A stretch of DNA of 64,000 nt, from the NCBI GenBank assembly GCA_964409685.1, contig CAYPEJ010000008.1, positions 81,267 through 145,266 of the forward strand. Direction: 5' to 3'. The position numbers and the translations under genes are program-made. Numbering within the stretch: the stretch's first letter is position 1; each line of letters starts with the position of its first letter. Positions 22,261-29,729 of this stretch are shown here, in pieces. This DNA is from Clostridium_AI sp964409685. Its GTDB lineage: Bacteria; Bacillota; Clostridia; Lachnospirales; Lachnospiraceae. A model generated the notes under the pieces. That model saw only the letters and a list, made by a program, of their open reading frames with translations. It was not told where the DNA came from and did not search any database.

Positions 22261-23293
22261 TGAATACTGGCGAAAACGATTTGAAGCAATCGAAAAAGAG
22301 AAGTTTCTTTTAACTGATAAATATTATAAGAATGTTGTAGAGGCATTTGAGGAAGCAAATAAGGAACTGACAATGAAGTTGTTGGAATGGTATGCAAGAT
22401 TTGCAGACAATAATGATGTAACACTTGCACAAGCAAGAAAGCTCCTATCTAGTAAGAAACTAGAAGAGTTTAAGTGGACAGTAGAGGAATACATAAAATA
22501 TGGAAAAGAAAATGCAATAAATCAAGAGTGGATGCAACAATTAGAGAATGTATCTGCCAGAGTACACATATCTCATTTTGAGACAGCCAAGATTGAATTG
22601 CAGCAGATAGTGACCAAATTCTATGGCTTGCAAGAAAAGCAAATAACGCAGGCTGTAATTGAGGTGTATAATGCTACATCACTTCGAACAACATACGAGA
22701 TTCAAAAAGGAATGAAACAGTATTTCGATTTCAGAAAAATAAACCAAAGACAACTTGAAAAGGTAATTAATGCTCCATGGGTATCTGATGCAAAAAATTT
22801 TTCAGAGCGTATATGGGGAGATTGTAACAAAATGGTTTTGGACCTACAAAACCAATTGCAACAAAATATTATACTTGGAAGAGCGCCAGATGAAAGCATT
22901 AAGATAATGGCTAATAAGTTCCAAGTGTCAAAGAGTAAAGCTGCTAACCTGATTCAAACGGAAAGTAGCTATTTCTATTCACGAGCACAGAAAGATACTT
23001 TTTCAGAATTGAGTGTTGAGCAATTTCAATTTATAGCAACGCTTGATTCTAAGACTTCAGCTATATGCAGAAGTATGGATGAAAAAGTATTTACACTGAA
23101 TGAATATAAAATAGGCGTAAATGCCCCACCATTACATTGTCGTTGCAGAAGTTGTACAGTCCCTTATTTTGAAACTGATTTCAATATAGAAGATTCAAGG
23201 GCATATAGAAAGAGCGATGGAAAGACAGATTGGTGTGAGGATTTATCATATGAGAAATGGAAAGAAAAATATGTAAAATGTAAAGGAGAATAA
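22250..23293 (+). CDS. Minor head protein / head morphogenesis (SPP1 gp7-like)
   Basis: The 347-residue protein ends with the phage_Mu_F / SPP1 gp7 signature: AANLIQTESSYFYSRAQKDT, LDSKTSAICRSMDEKVFTLN and VNAPPLHCRCRSCTVPYFE. Such proteins bind the portal and are ejected or remain in the head in few copies. It overlaps the portal gene and precedes the scaffold gene by 2 bp. Confidence 0.9.
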   Translation: MKNSEYWRKRFEAIEKEKFLLTDKYYKNVVEAFEEANKELTMKLLEWYARFADNNDVTLAQARKLLSSKKLEEFKWTVEEYIKYGKENAINQEWMQQLENVSARVHISHFETAKIELQQIVTKFYGLQEKQITQAVIEVYNATSLRTTYEIQKGMKQYFDFRKINQRQLEKVINAPWVSDAKNFSERIWGDCNKMVLDLQNQLQQNIILGRAPDESIKIMANKFQVSKSKAANLIQTESSYFYSRAQKDTFSELSVEQFQFIATLDSKTSAICRSMDEKVFTLNEYKIGVNAPPLHCRCRSCTVPYFETDFNIEDSRAYRKSDGKTDWCEDLSYEKWKEKYVKCKGE

Positions 23294-23295
23294 AG

Positions 23296-23955
23296 ATGAA
23301 ACTAATTAAAGAAGAGTTAATCAAAGCTGGTATTGATGAAAAAGTTGCAGATGAAATTATTACAGAGCTAGGCAACTCTTATGTTACGAAAGAATCTGTT
23401 CAGAGCGATTATATCAGCAAAGAAGATGTAGGCAAATCTTACATTGATAAGAAATCACATGATTCTATAGTGACAGCAAATAACGAAAAGGTAAATGAAT
23501 ATGAGAATTTTGTTAAGAAGGCCATGGAATTAGTTGGTGCAGATGAAAAAGAAAAGGTATCTGATTGCTTAGATACTTTGAAAGCTAACATTAAGCAAAA
23601 AGAAAAAGACCACAAAGCAGAGATTCAACAGATTAAGCTCGATAATGCTGTACAGCTTGCGTGTACTTCCAACAAAGCACGTAATATTAAAGCTGTTATG
23701 GCCTTATTAGATACGAGCAAAGTCACTCTAGGAGATGATGGCAAAGTTTACGGTTTAGATGAACAGTTTACAACTATCAAAGCATCAGATCCTTATCTAT
23801 TTGAGACTGAAAAAGGAACAAACGGAATTAAAGGCGCCGATGCCGGTGGAGGAAATGGTGGCACTGGTGGAGAAGATAAGCCTGATTTCTCCAAAATGAG
23901 TTACGATGAACTTGTGAAATACACAAAGGAAAATCCTGGTGTAACATTAGAGTAA
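23296..23955 (+). CDS. Scaffold protein (phage GP20-like)
   Basis: The 219-residue protein is largely coiled coil (about 75-125) with an N-terminal KxELIKAGIDEKVADEIITE pattern. It ends in a Gly-rich stretch (ADAGGGNGGTGGEDK) and a short acidic helix, as in GP20-like scaffold proteins. It directs capsid assembly before DNA packaging. It lies immediately before the capsid gene. Confidence 0.85.
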   Translation: MKLIKEELIKAGIDEKVADEIITELGNSYVTKESVQSDYISKEDVGKSYIDKKSHDSIVTANNEKVNEYENFVKKAMELVGADEKEKVSDCLDTLKANIKQKEKDHKAEIQQIKLDNAVQLACTSNKARNIKAVMALLDTSKVTLGDDGKVYGLDEQFTTIKASDPYLFETEKGTNGIKGADAGGGNGGTGGEDKPDFSKMSYDELVKYTKENPGVTLE

Positions 23956-23971
23956 GAAAGGAAGATGAATA

Positions 23972-25348
23972 ATGGCGAAATTTAATGCAAAGAGTTTTGA
24001 TGAAAACGTGTTTGGGTTCTATTCAAAACGCGTGCCAAGGCAAAGACTTAATCAACTGATTAAGTCAAAGGTAATTAAGCCAAGTAAGGAATTGGCTGAC
24101 TTATTTCATAACGCAACAGGAAGTTGCTATGCAACACGTCCGTTTTATGGCTCATTGGAAGGAGCTGCACAAAACTATGATGGTCAAACAAATATCATAC
24201 CAACATCAAGCACAAGTTATGAACAAGGTGTTGTATGCGTTGGTAGAATGAAAGCATGGGTTGAGAAAGACTTTGCTGAAGATGTTACAAACGGTGCAGG
24301 ATTCATGGATAATGTTGCTGCACAAGTAGTTGATTACTTCGATGAATTGGATCAAGATACAATCTTATCAATTGTAAAAGGTATCTTTGCTATGACAAGT
24401 ACAAAAGGACAGATTTTTGCAGCTAAACATACATATGATTTGTCGACTAGTGTTGATGGAATAACTGAAACAACACTAAACACAGCAATGCAAAAGGCTT
24501 GTGGTGATAAGAAAAGAAAATTTTCAGTTGTAGCAATGCATTCAACTATTTCTACAAAACTTGAAAATCTTAACTTGATTGCACACTTGAAATACACAGA
24601 TAAGGACGGTATGACAAGAGAAATTGAAATGGGCACATGGAATGGTAGACTAGTTGTTATTGACGATGCAATGCCTGTTGAGGAGGCTGTGACTACACAA
24701 GGGACAAAAGGTGTATACACTCTCACAATTTCAACAAAAGGTGCTGTAGGTGATAAAATCACGATTGACAATGTAGAATATAAATTTTCTGATTCTACAA
24801 GTTCCGATAATCATACAATTGCAGTTGGTAGTACATATTCAACACAGGCTGCCGAATTAAAAACATTATTAGAAAATCAATTTGAGGATATGTTTGATGT
24901 TGCAGTTTCGAGCAATGCAATTACATTGACACAAAGAGAAGAGGGAATCGGTGCTATTCCATCAGTAGAAGTTATTAATGCCTCTAGTGGAACATTAGTA
25001 GCAAGTATTACAACAACTATAGCTGGTGTTGCAGATGTTAAAGAAGATGTTTACACAACATACGTTTTTGGCGAGGGATTCTTTGAATTTGCTGATTGTG
25101 CTGTAGAACATCCACACGAAATGGTAAGAGATGCTATTACAAATGGCGGTCAAGATACTTTGATTGGTAGACAAAGAAAAGCATTTGCACCTTATGGCAT
25201 TTCCTATACAAAGAAAGTTCAAACATCCTTATCACCAACAGATGAAGAACTTGAAAATGGTGCTAATTGGGATTTGGTGAACGATGGAAATGGTAAGACA
25301 ATTGACATGAAGTCAATCCCGATTGCTCGTATTATTTCTAAAGGATGA
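23972..25348 (+). CDS. Major capsid protein with inserted surface domain
   Basis: The 458-residue protein has a HK97-like capsid organisation by position and pattern: YFDELDQDTILSIVKGIFAM, then WNGRLVVIDDAMPV, and the end RKAFAPYGISYTKKV. Between about residues 247 and 355 an extra beta domain is inserted: VYTLTISTKGAVGDKITIDN, then YKFSDSTSSDNHTIAVGSTY and STQAAELKTLLENQ. This pattern (GDxIxxDxxxY ... AVGST ... A.xL..L) is shared with bacteriophage surface and tail domains. It would project from the capsid. SD AAAGGAAG precedes the ATG. Confidence 0.9.
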   Translation: MAKFNAKSFDENVFGFYSKRVPRQRLNQLIKSKVIKPSKELADLFHNATGSCYATRPFYGSLEGAAQNYDGQTNIIPTSSTSYEQGVVCVGRMKAWVEKDFAEDVTNGAGFMDNVAAQVVDYFDELDQDTILSIVKGIFAMTSTKGQIFAAKHTYDLSTSVDGITETTLNTAMQKACGDKKRKFSVVAMHSTISTKLENLNLIAHLKYTDKDGMTREIEMGTWNGRLVVIDDAMPVEEAVTTQGTKGVYTLTISTKGAVGDKITIDNVEYKFSDSTSSDNHTIAVGSTYSTQAAELKTLLENQFEDMFDVAVSSNAITLTQREEGIGAIPSVEVINASSGTLVASITTTIAGVADVKEDVYTTYVFGEGFFEFADCAVEHPHEMVRDAITNGGQDTLIGRQRKAFAPYGISYTKKVQTSLSPTDEELENGANWDLVNDGNGKTIDMKSIPIARIISKG

Positions 25349-25354
25349 TAGGTT

Positions 25355-25804
25355 ATGGATTATCTGGTAAATGAAACAGAAGAAACAAAGCAGACTGTAT
25401 ACGAAATAGTTGCAGTTTGCAAAAATATTAATCGAATAGATGAAACGTTGTTGCAGCGTATTGTCTTGAAGTTAATTAAATTGAAATGTGATGTAAAAGT
25501 TGAAGATAGTTTTATGTTGTGCGAGTTGGTAGACAGTGTAGAGAATGAAATTAAGATGTTTTGTAACATTGATACCATTCCAGATAGTTGTATTCCAATA
25601 GAGATTAATATGATTTGTGGATACTTCATGAAAGATAAAGTATCCACAGGACAGCAAGAGACAGAAACTACAATAAAAAGTATTTCTGTTGGAGACACTT
25701 CTACATCTTTTAGAACTAGCTCTAATACAACAGACACGCTCATAGCATCATTGGTAGACGGAGGGAGGAAAAGGCTGTGTCAATTTCGCAAAGTGCGCTG
25801 GTAG
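25355..25804 (+). CDS. Head-tail connector (YqbG/gp6-like)
   Basis: The 149-residue protein is helical with VENEIKMFCNIDTIPDSCIP, then IEINMICGYFMKDKV, typical of DNA-packaging adaptor proteins. It joins the portal to the tail. Its 3' end overlaps the next gene by 28 bp. Confidence 0.75.
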   Translation: MDYLVNETEETKQTVYEIVAVCKNINRIDETLLQRIVLKLIKLKCDVKVEDSFMLCELVDSVENEIKMFCNIDTIPDSCIPIEINMICGYFMKDKVSTGQQETETTIKSISVGDTSTSFRTSSNTTDTLIASLVDGGRKRLCQFRKVRW

Positions 25805-26157
25805 CGAACAGGAAAGCTATAGAAAGTTTTTATGATTCGATTTGTACAGTTATAGAGTTTCAGAAATCAAAGAATCAAGATACAAAAGCAACAGAATACT
25901 CTGAAAAAGCTGTCATAATTGGTCAGCCATGTAAGCTCTCATTCAGCATAGCAAAAGCAGTAAATCAAACTGAATCTGCTGGAATTGCACAGCAGACAGT
26001 TAAACTGTTTATAGCACCTGAACTTTCCATCAAAGCTGGTAGCAAGATATCAGTTACAAGCCTTGGCAGAACTATAGACTATACATACAGTAGTCAACCT
26101 GCCGTTTATCCAACGCACCAGGAGCTTGTTCTGGAGTTGTTTAAGGAGTATGTATAA
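25777..26157 (+). CDS. Head closure protein (YqbH/XkdH-like)
   Basis: GTG start behind GGAGGGAGG. The 126-residue protein has CTVIEFQKSKNQDTKATEYS, then KLSFSIAKAVNQTESAGIAQ and IKAGSKISVTSLGRTIDYTY, the pattern of small beta-barrel head-closure or stopper proteins. Position in the yqb order supports this. Confidence 0.75.
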   Translation: MSISQSALVANRKAIESFYDSICTVIEFQKSKNQDTKATEYSEKAVIIGQPCKLSFSIAKAVNQTESAGIAQQTVKLFIAPELSIKAGSKISVTSLGRTIDYTYSSQPAVYPTHQELVLELFKEYV

Positions 26158-26612
26158 TGGGGAGAATGGGGAGATTTAATTTTAACGACTTACGAGAATT
26201 ACAGCAGAAACTTAATAGCTTGCAAAATCCAGAGAAATTTGTTGAGGCGTGCACAAAGGAACTTGCAGCAAGGCTGCTGACTAAGGTTGTGAAAAGGACG
26301 CCAGTTGGACAGTACACTGATGGAAAGGTGGGAGGAACACTTAGACGTGGTTGGACAGGAAATCAAAGAGCTGCAGTAACAACGTTCGTGAACACTCTCA
26401 GCATAAGAAAAGAGGGGAGTAATTACATAATAGATATTACAAATAATACAGAATACGCTATATATGTTGAGTATGGTCATAGAACGGCAAATCATAGAGA
26501 ATGGGTGCCTGGGCAATTTATGATGACTATTTCTGAACAGGAGCTTCAACAGATGGCCCCTGCAATTTTAGAAAGAAAAATTCAAAAATACTTAGGGGGT
26601 GTGATGCATTGA
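26157..26612 (+). CDS. HK97 gp10-like tail-component protein (XkdI/YqbI)
   Basis: The 151-residue protein has FNDLRELQQKLNSLQNP, then TPVGQYTDGKVGGTLRRGWT and NNTEYAIYVEYGHRT. The YA.YVEYGHRT motif is diagnostic for HK97-gp10-like neck proteins. It overlaps genes on both sides by a few bases. Confidence 0.88.
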   Translation: MGRMGRFNFNDLRELQQKLNSLQNPEKFVEACTKELAARLLTKVVKRTPVGQYTDGKVGGTLRRGWTGNQRAAVTTFVNTLSIRKEGSNYIIDITNNTEYAIYVEYGHRTANHREWVPGQFMMTISEQELQQMAPAILERKIQKYLGGVMH

Positions 26613-27046
26613 TAAATGAAATAATCCAGGCAATAAGTATTGCTTTGGATGATGAATTAAACAAGCATTCCGATGTGTACGAGATTTACACAGAGGAAAT
26701 CAAACAAGGTTTACAAGAGCCTTGTTTTTTTATCCAATGTATCGCTCCATCAAGTAATTTGTTTAGAGACAATCGTTATAAGAACATCAATCAGTTTTGT
26801 GTGCAGTATTTCCCAAAAGATAAACTTCATAAACAAGCTGAGTGCAACAACATGATAGAAGAATTAAACAGCATACTGGAGTACATAACTGTAAATGATA
26901 AATTAATGCGTGGCAGTAATACTCATTCTGAGGTAGTAGGAGACGTTTTAAGCTACTTTGTGGAGTATAACTGCTTTACTATCAAGCAAGTGCAACATAA
27001 TCCATACATGGAGACGTTACAAGCTAATACAAGCATCGTGAGGTGA
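26609..27046 (+). CDS. Tail terminator-like protein (XkdJ/YqbJ)
   Basis: TTG start at 26609 behind GGGGGTG. The 145-residue protein has an alpha/beta pattern (EEIKQGLQEPCFFIQCIAPS, then NINQFCVQYFPKDKLHKQAE) of the DUF6838/tail-terminator family. It caps the tail tube near the head. Order and length fit YqbJ. Confidence 0.72.
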   Translation: MINEIIQAISIALDDELNKHSDVYEIYTEEIKQGLQEPCFFIQCIAPSSNLFRDNRYKNINQFCVQYFPKDKLHKQAECNNMIEELNSILEYITVNDKLMRGSNTHSEVVGDVLSYFVEYNCFTIKQVQHNPYMETLQANTSIVR

Positions 27047-27050
27047 TAAT

Positions 27051-27224
27051 TTGGATAGTAAAAAGAGTAAAGAAAATAAGTTCACGAAAGAACAGATTTT
27101 AAACAGTAAAAGATATGAAAGTAAGAAGGACCTTGTCAACGCAGTGCTGGATGACAATGGTTCTTTTTCTTTGTCCGAAGTTGACAAAATGATTGATTAT
27201 TACTTAAAGAAAGAGGTGAGATAA
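27051..27224 (+). CDS. 57-aa protein before the sheath gene
   Basis: TTG at 27051 follows GAGGTGATAA. The product starts with a Lys-rich stretch (MDSKKSKENKFTKEQILNSK) and then RYESKKDLVNAVLDDNGSFS and LSEVDKMIDYYLKKEVR. Small Lys-rich proteins of this shape lie before the sheath gene in many PBSX-like phages. Its stop abuts the sheath ATG. Function unknown. Confidence 0.65.
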   Translation: MDSKKSKENKFTKEQILNSKRYESKKDLVNAVLDDNGSFSLSEVDKMIDYYLKKEVR

Positions 27225-28559
27225 ATGGCATTAGGTGGAGGTACATTTACAAGTCAAAACAAAGTTCTTCCTGGTGCATACATCAACTTTATTTCTGTTA
27301 GTAGAGCAACCGCTAATGTTGGTGATCGTGGTATAGCTACAATGCCTTTGGAATTAGACTGGGGGCAGGAAAATGAAGTGTTTATAGTGACACTGGAGGA
27401 CTTCCAGAAAAACTGTAAGAAAATCTTTGGTTATGATTATCTCAATGATAAATTAAAAGGTCTTAGAGACTTATTCCTACACTGTAAAGTACTGTATGCG
27501 TACAGACTTAATGGTGGAGGTACTAAGGCAACAAATACATTTGCAACTGCCAAATATGGCGGTGTTAGAGGAAATGACATTAAGATTGCAATAGCCGCCA
27601 ATGCGGATGATGAGGATGCATTTGATGTGTCGACATACTTAGATACTGTACTAGTGGATATGCAAACAGTAACATCTGCAAGTGAATTAAAGAGTAATGA
27701 CTGGGTTGATTTTAAAGCAAATGCATCACTATCAGCAACTAGTGCAACCGCATTGACAGGTGGTGCTAATAAAACAGTCACCGGTGCAGAACATCAGGCT
27801 TACTTGGATGCGATTGAATCGTATACCTACAATGCAATGGGTGTTGTTACGACAGATGATACAACAAAATCTCTTTTCGTTGCATTTTGCAAGAGAATGA
27901 GAGATGAAGTAGGAGCTAAATTCCAATTAGTAATTTACAACAAAGCCGCTGACTATGAAGGTGTAATTAACCTTAAAAACAAGTGTTTAGACGGTGCCAC
28001 TACATCAGATGGAACCACTACATACCCTAATGAAGCAAATGCAGTTTACTGGCTGACTGGAGCTGAGTCAGAATGTCCAGTGAATAAGACAATTCAAAAC
28101 ATGAAATACGATGGAGAGTATGAGATTGATACCAAGTATATGCAAACACAGTTGAGTGCAGCGTTGACAGCAGGTGAGTTCGTATTCCATAAATCAGGTA
28201 ATGAAGTCAGGGTATTGGATGACATTAACTCATTGGTAACTGTTACGGATGAAAAAGGAGAGGATTTCAAGTCAAATCAGACTATCAGAGTGTTGGATCA
28301 GATTGCTATGGATGTAGCATCCATATTCAACACTAAATACCTTGGAAACATTCCAAATGATGCAGACGGAAGAACAAGTTTCTGGCTGGATCTAGTTAAG
28401 TATTATCAGGAGTTAGAAAAGTTACGTGCAATCGAGAATTTCAATCCTGATACGTTGTCGGTGGAACAGGGAAATACACATAAATCAGTAATTGTGAGCA
28501 ACCCTGTAACAGTTGTAAATGCAATGGCACAATTGTATATGACTGTCATTGTAGCGTAA
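27225..28559 (+). CDS. Tail sheath protein (XkdK-like)
   Basis: The 444-residue protein starts MALGGGTFTSQNKVLPGAYI then NFISVSRATANVGDRGIATM, the diagnostic sheath N-terminus of PBSX-like contractile tails. The C-terminal domain reads DEKGEDFKSNQTIRVLDQIA then MDVASIFNTKYLGNIPND. It shows that the phage is a myovirus. The tube gene follows after 18 bp. Confidence 0.95.
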   Translation: MALGGGTFTSQNKVLPGAYINFISVSRATANVGDRGIATMPLELDWGQENEVFIVTLEDFQKNCKKIFGYDYLNDKLKGLRDLFLHCKVLYAYRLNGGGTKATNTFATAKYGGVRGNDIKIAIAANADDEDAFDVSTYLDTVLVDMQTVTSASELKSNDWVDFKANASLSATSATALTGGANKTVTGAEHQAYLDAIESYTYNAMGVVTTDDTTKSLFVAFCKRMRDEVGAKFQLVIYNKAADYEGVINLKNKCLDGATTSDGTTTYPNEANAVYWLTGAESECPVNKTIQNMKYDGEYEIDTKYMQTQLSAALTAGEFVFHKSGNEVRVLDDINSLVTVTDEKGEDFKSNQTIRVLDQIAMDVASIFNTKYLGNIPNDADGRTSFWLDLVKYYQELEKLRAIENFNPDTLSVEQGNTHKSVIVSNPVTVVNAMAQLYMTVIVA

Positions 28560-28577
28560 TGGAAGGGGTGAGAACGA

Positions 28578-29048
28578 ATGTCAGTAGTAATGAATGCAGG
28601 TGATTCAATTAGCGCCAAACTGGCAAAATGCTATGTAACAGTCTCAGGCCGACGTTACAATGCATTTAACTTTATAAAGTTTGAAGCAAAGTTTACTAAG
28701 AAGAAAGTAAAAGTGCCAATTCTAGGACAGACTGGTGCAGGTAATAAAGCCACTGGCTGGGAGGGTACGTGGTCAGCTACAATGCACTACAACACCAGTA
28801 CTTATAGACAGATGATGTTGGACTATAAAAATACAGGACAGGATGTTTATTTTGAAATCCAAGTATCAAATGAAGACCCAACATCAGCAGCTGGTAAACA
28901 GACAGTTACTTTCTTAGGATGCAACATTGACGGTGGAATTTTATCAAAGTTTGATGCATCTAGTGATGATCCATTAGATGAAGATGTAGATGGAACTTTT
29001 GAGAATTTTGAAATGCCTGACAAGTTCGAACTATTACCAGGTATGTAA
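28578..29048 (+). CDS. Tail tube protein (XkdM-like)
   Basis: The 156-residue protein reads MSVVMNAGDSISAKLAKCYV, then KFTKKKVKVPILGQTGAGNK and ATGWEGTWSATMHYNTSTYR, typical of XkdM tail tube proteins. A terminator directly follows, so tube and sheath may be made in excess over the later tail genes. Confidence 0.93.
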   Translation: MSVVMNAGDSISAKLAKCYVTVSGRRYNAFNFIKFEAKFTKKKVKVPILGQTGAGNKATGWEGTWSATMHYNTSTYRQMMLDYKNTGQDVYFEIQVSNEDPTSAAGKQTVTFLGCNIDGGILSKFDASSDDPLDEDVDGTFENFEMPDKFELLPGM

Positions 29049-29056
29049 TTTTATTT

Positions 29057-29084
29057 AAGACACTCACTGCTGAGTGTCTTTTTT
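29057..29084 (+). terminator. Terminator after the tail tube gene
   Basis: AAGACACTCA (29057-29066) pairs perfectly with TGAGTGTCTT (29071-29080), with a 4-nt loop and six T. It sits inside the late operon, 22 bp before the tail-chaperone start, and probably lowers expression of the genes beyond. Confidence 0.85.
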
Positions 29085-29105
29085 ATGTGTTTTGGAGGGA
29101 AATTA

Positions 29106-29534
29106 ATGAGTAAATTTAGTAGATTTATGAAACAGAATAAGGTAACAAAAAAGAATGAGATGCATGCGGTCACGAAATCGTTGCCTGATGAACAAGGAAA
29201 TGCGTTACAGTGGGAGTTCAGGCACATCACATCGCAGGAACATGATGCGATTAGAGACAAGTGTATGATTGATGTACCAATCACAGGTAAACCTAATGCA
29301 TTCAGACCAAAACTAAACACATCTAAGTACATCAATGAGATGATTGTAGCATCAGTAGTTGAGCCTGACTTATATAACGCAGAACTTCAGAATAGCTATG
29401 GGGTCAAAGAGCCAGGTGAATTATTATATGCTATGGTTGATGATCCAGGTGAATATCAGACTTTAAGTTCATGGGTGCAACAATTCCAAGGATTTAAGAG
29501 TATGGAAGAGAAGGTTGATGAAGCAAAAAACTAA
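29106..29534 (+). CDS. Tail assembly chaperone, short form (XkdN-like, gpG)
   Basis: ATG 29106 follows GGAGGG. The 142-residue product has SKFSRFMKQNKVTKKNEMHA and WEFRHITSQEHDAIRDKCMI, typical of XkdN-like chaperones that keep the tape measure protein soluble. It ends at TAA (29532-29534) directly after a slippery A-AAA-AAC, where part of the ribosomes should shift to make a longer form. Confidence 0.88.
   Translation: MSKFSRFMKQNKVTKKNEMHAVTKSLPDEQGNALQWEFRHITSQEHDAIRDKCMIDVPITGKPNAFRPKLNTSKYINEMIVASVVEPDLYNAELQNSYGVKEPGELLYAMVDDPGEYQTLSSWVQQFQGFKSMEEKVDEAKN
29525..29531 (+). promoter_or_regulatory. Programmed -1 frameshift site (A AAA AAC)
   Basis: The heptamer A-AAA-AAC is in the correct phase relative to the zero frame (GCA AAA AAC TAA), with the stop codon next to it. 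After a -1 slip, translation continues for 59 codons to a TAA at 29708-29710. Tail-chaperone frameshifting is a conserved phage feature. Confidence 0.85.
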
Positions 29535-29710
29535 TTTTAGAGGGGGATGGTGAAGCAAATTATGCTTACTATGCTCTTCACAAATTAAAAATTCTACCAA
29601 GTGTATTTGTTGCGATGGATGAAGAAGAAAAAGCTTTCATCATTGCATCAATACAGATACGTGTTGAAAATGAAAAGAAAGAACAGAAAAGATTAGAAAG
29701 AGGAATCTAA
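29531..29710 (+). CDS. Frameshift extension of the tail assembly chaperone (gpT)
   Basis: This -1 frame encodes LILEGDGEANYAYYALHKLK, then ILPSVFVAMDEEEKAFIIAS and IQIRVENEKKEQKRLERGI. It has no start codon with an SD of its own, so it is made as a 201-residue fusion with the upstream product. In gpGT-type proteins the T part contacts the tape measure protein, the gene that follows after 19 bp. Confidence 0.82.
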   Translation, partial: LILEGDGEANYAYYALHKLKILPSVFVAMDEEEKAFIIASIQIRVENEKKEQKRLERGI

Positions 29711-29729
29711 GAGGGACAGGTGATAAGCT

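Noticed and set aside
24352..24771. 139-codon minus-strand frame in the capsid gene
   Set aside because: Shadow of the capsid codons; hydrophobic only because of the reverse complement, no SD.
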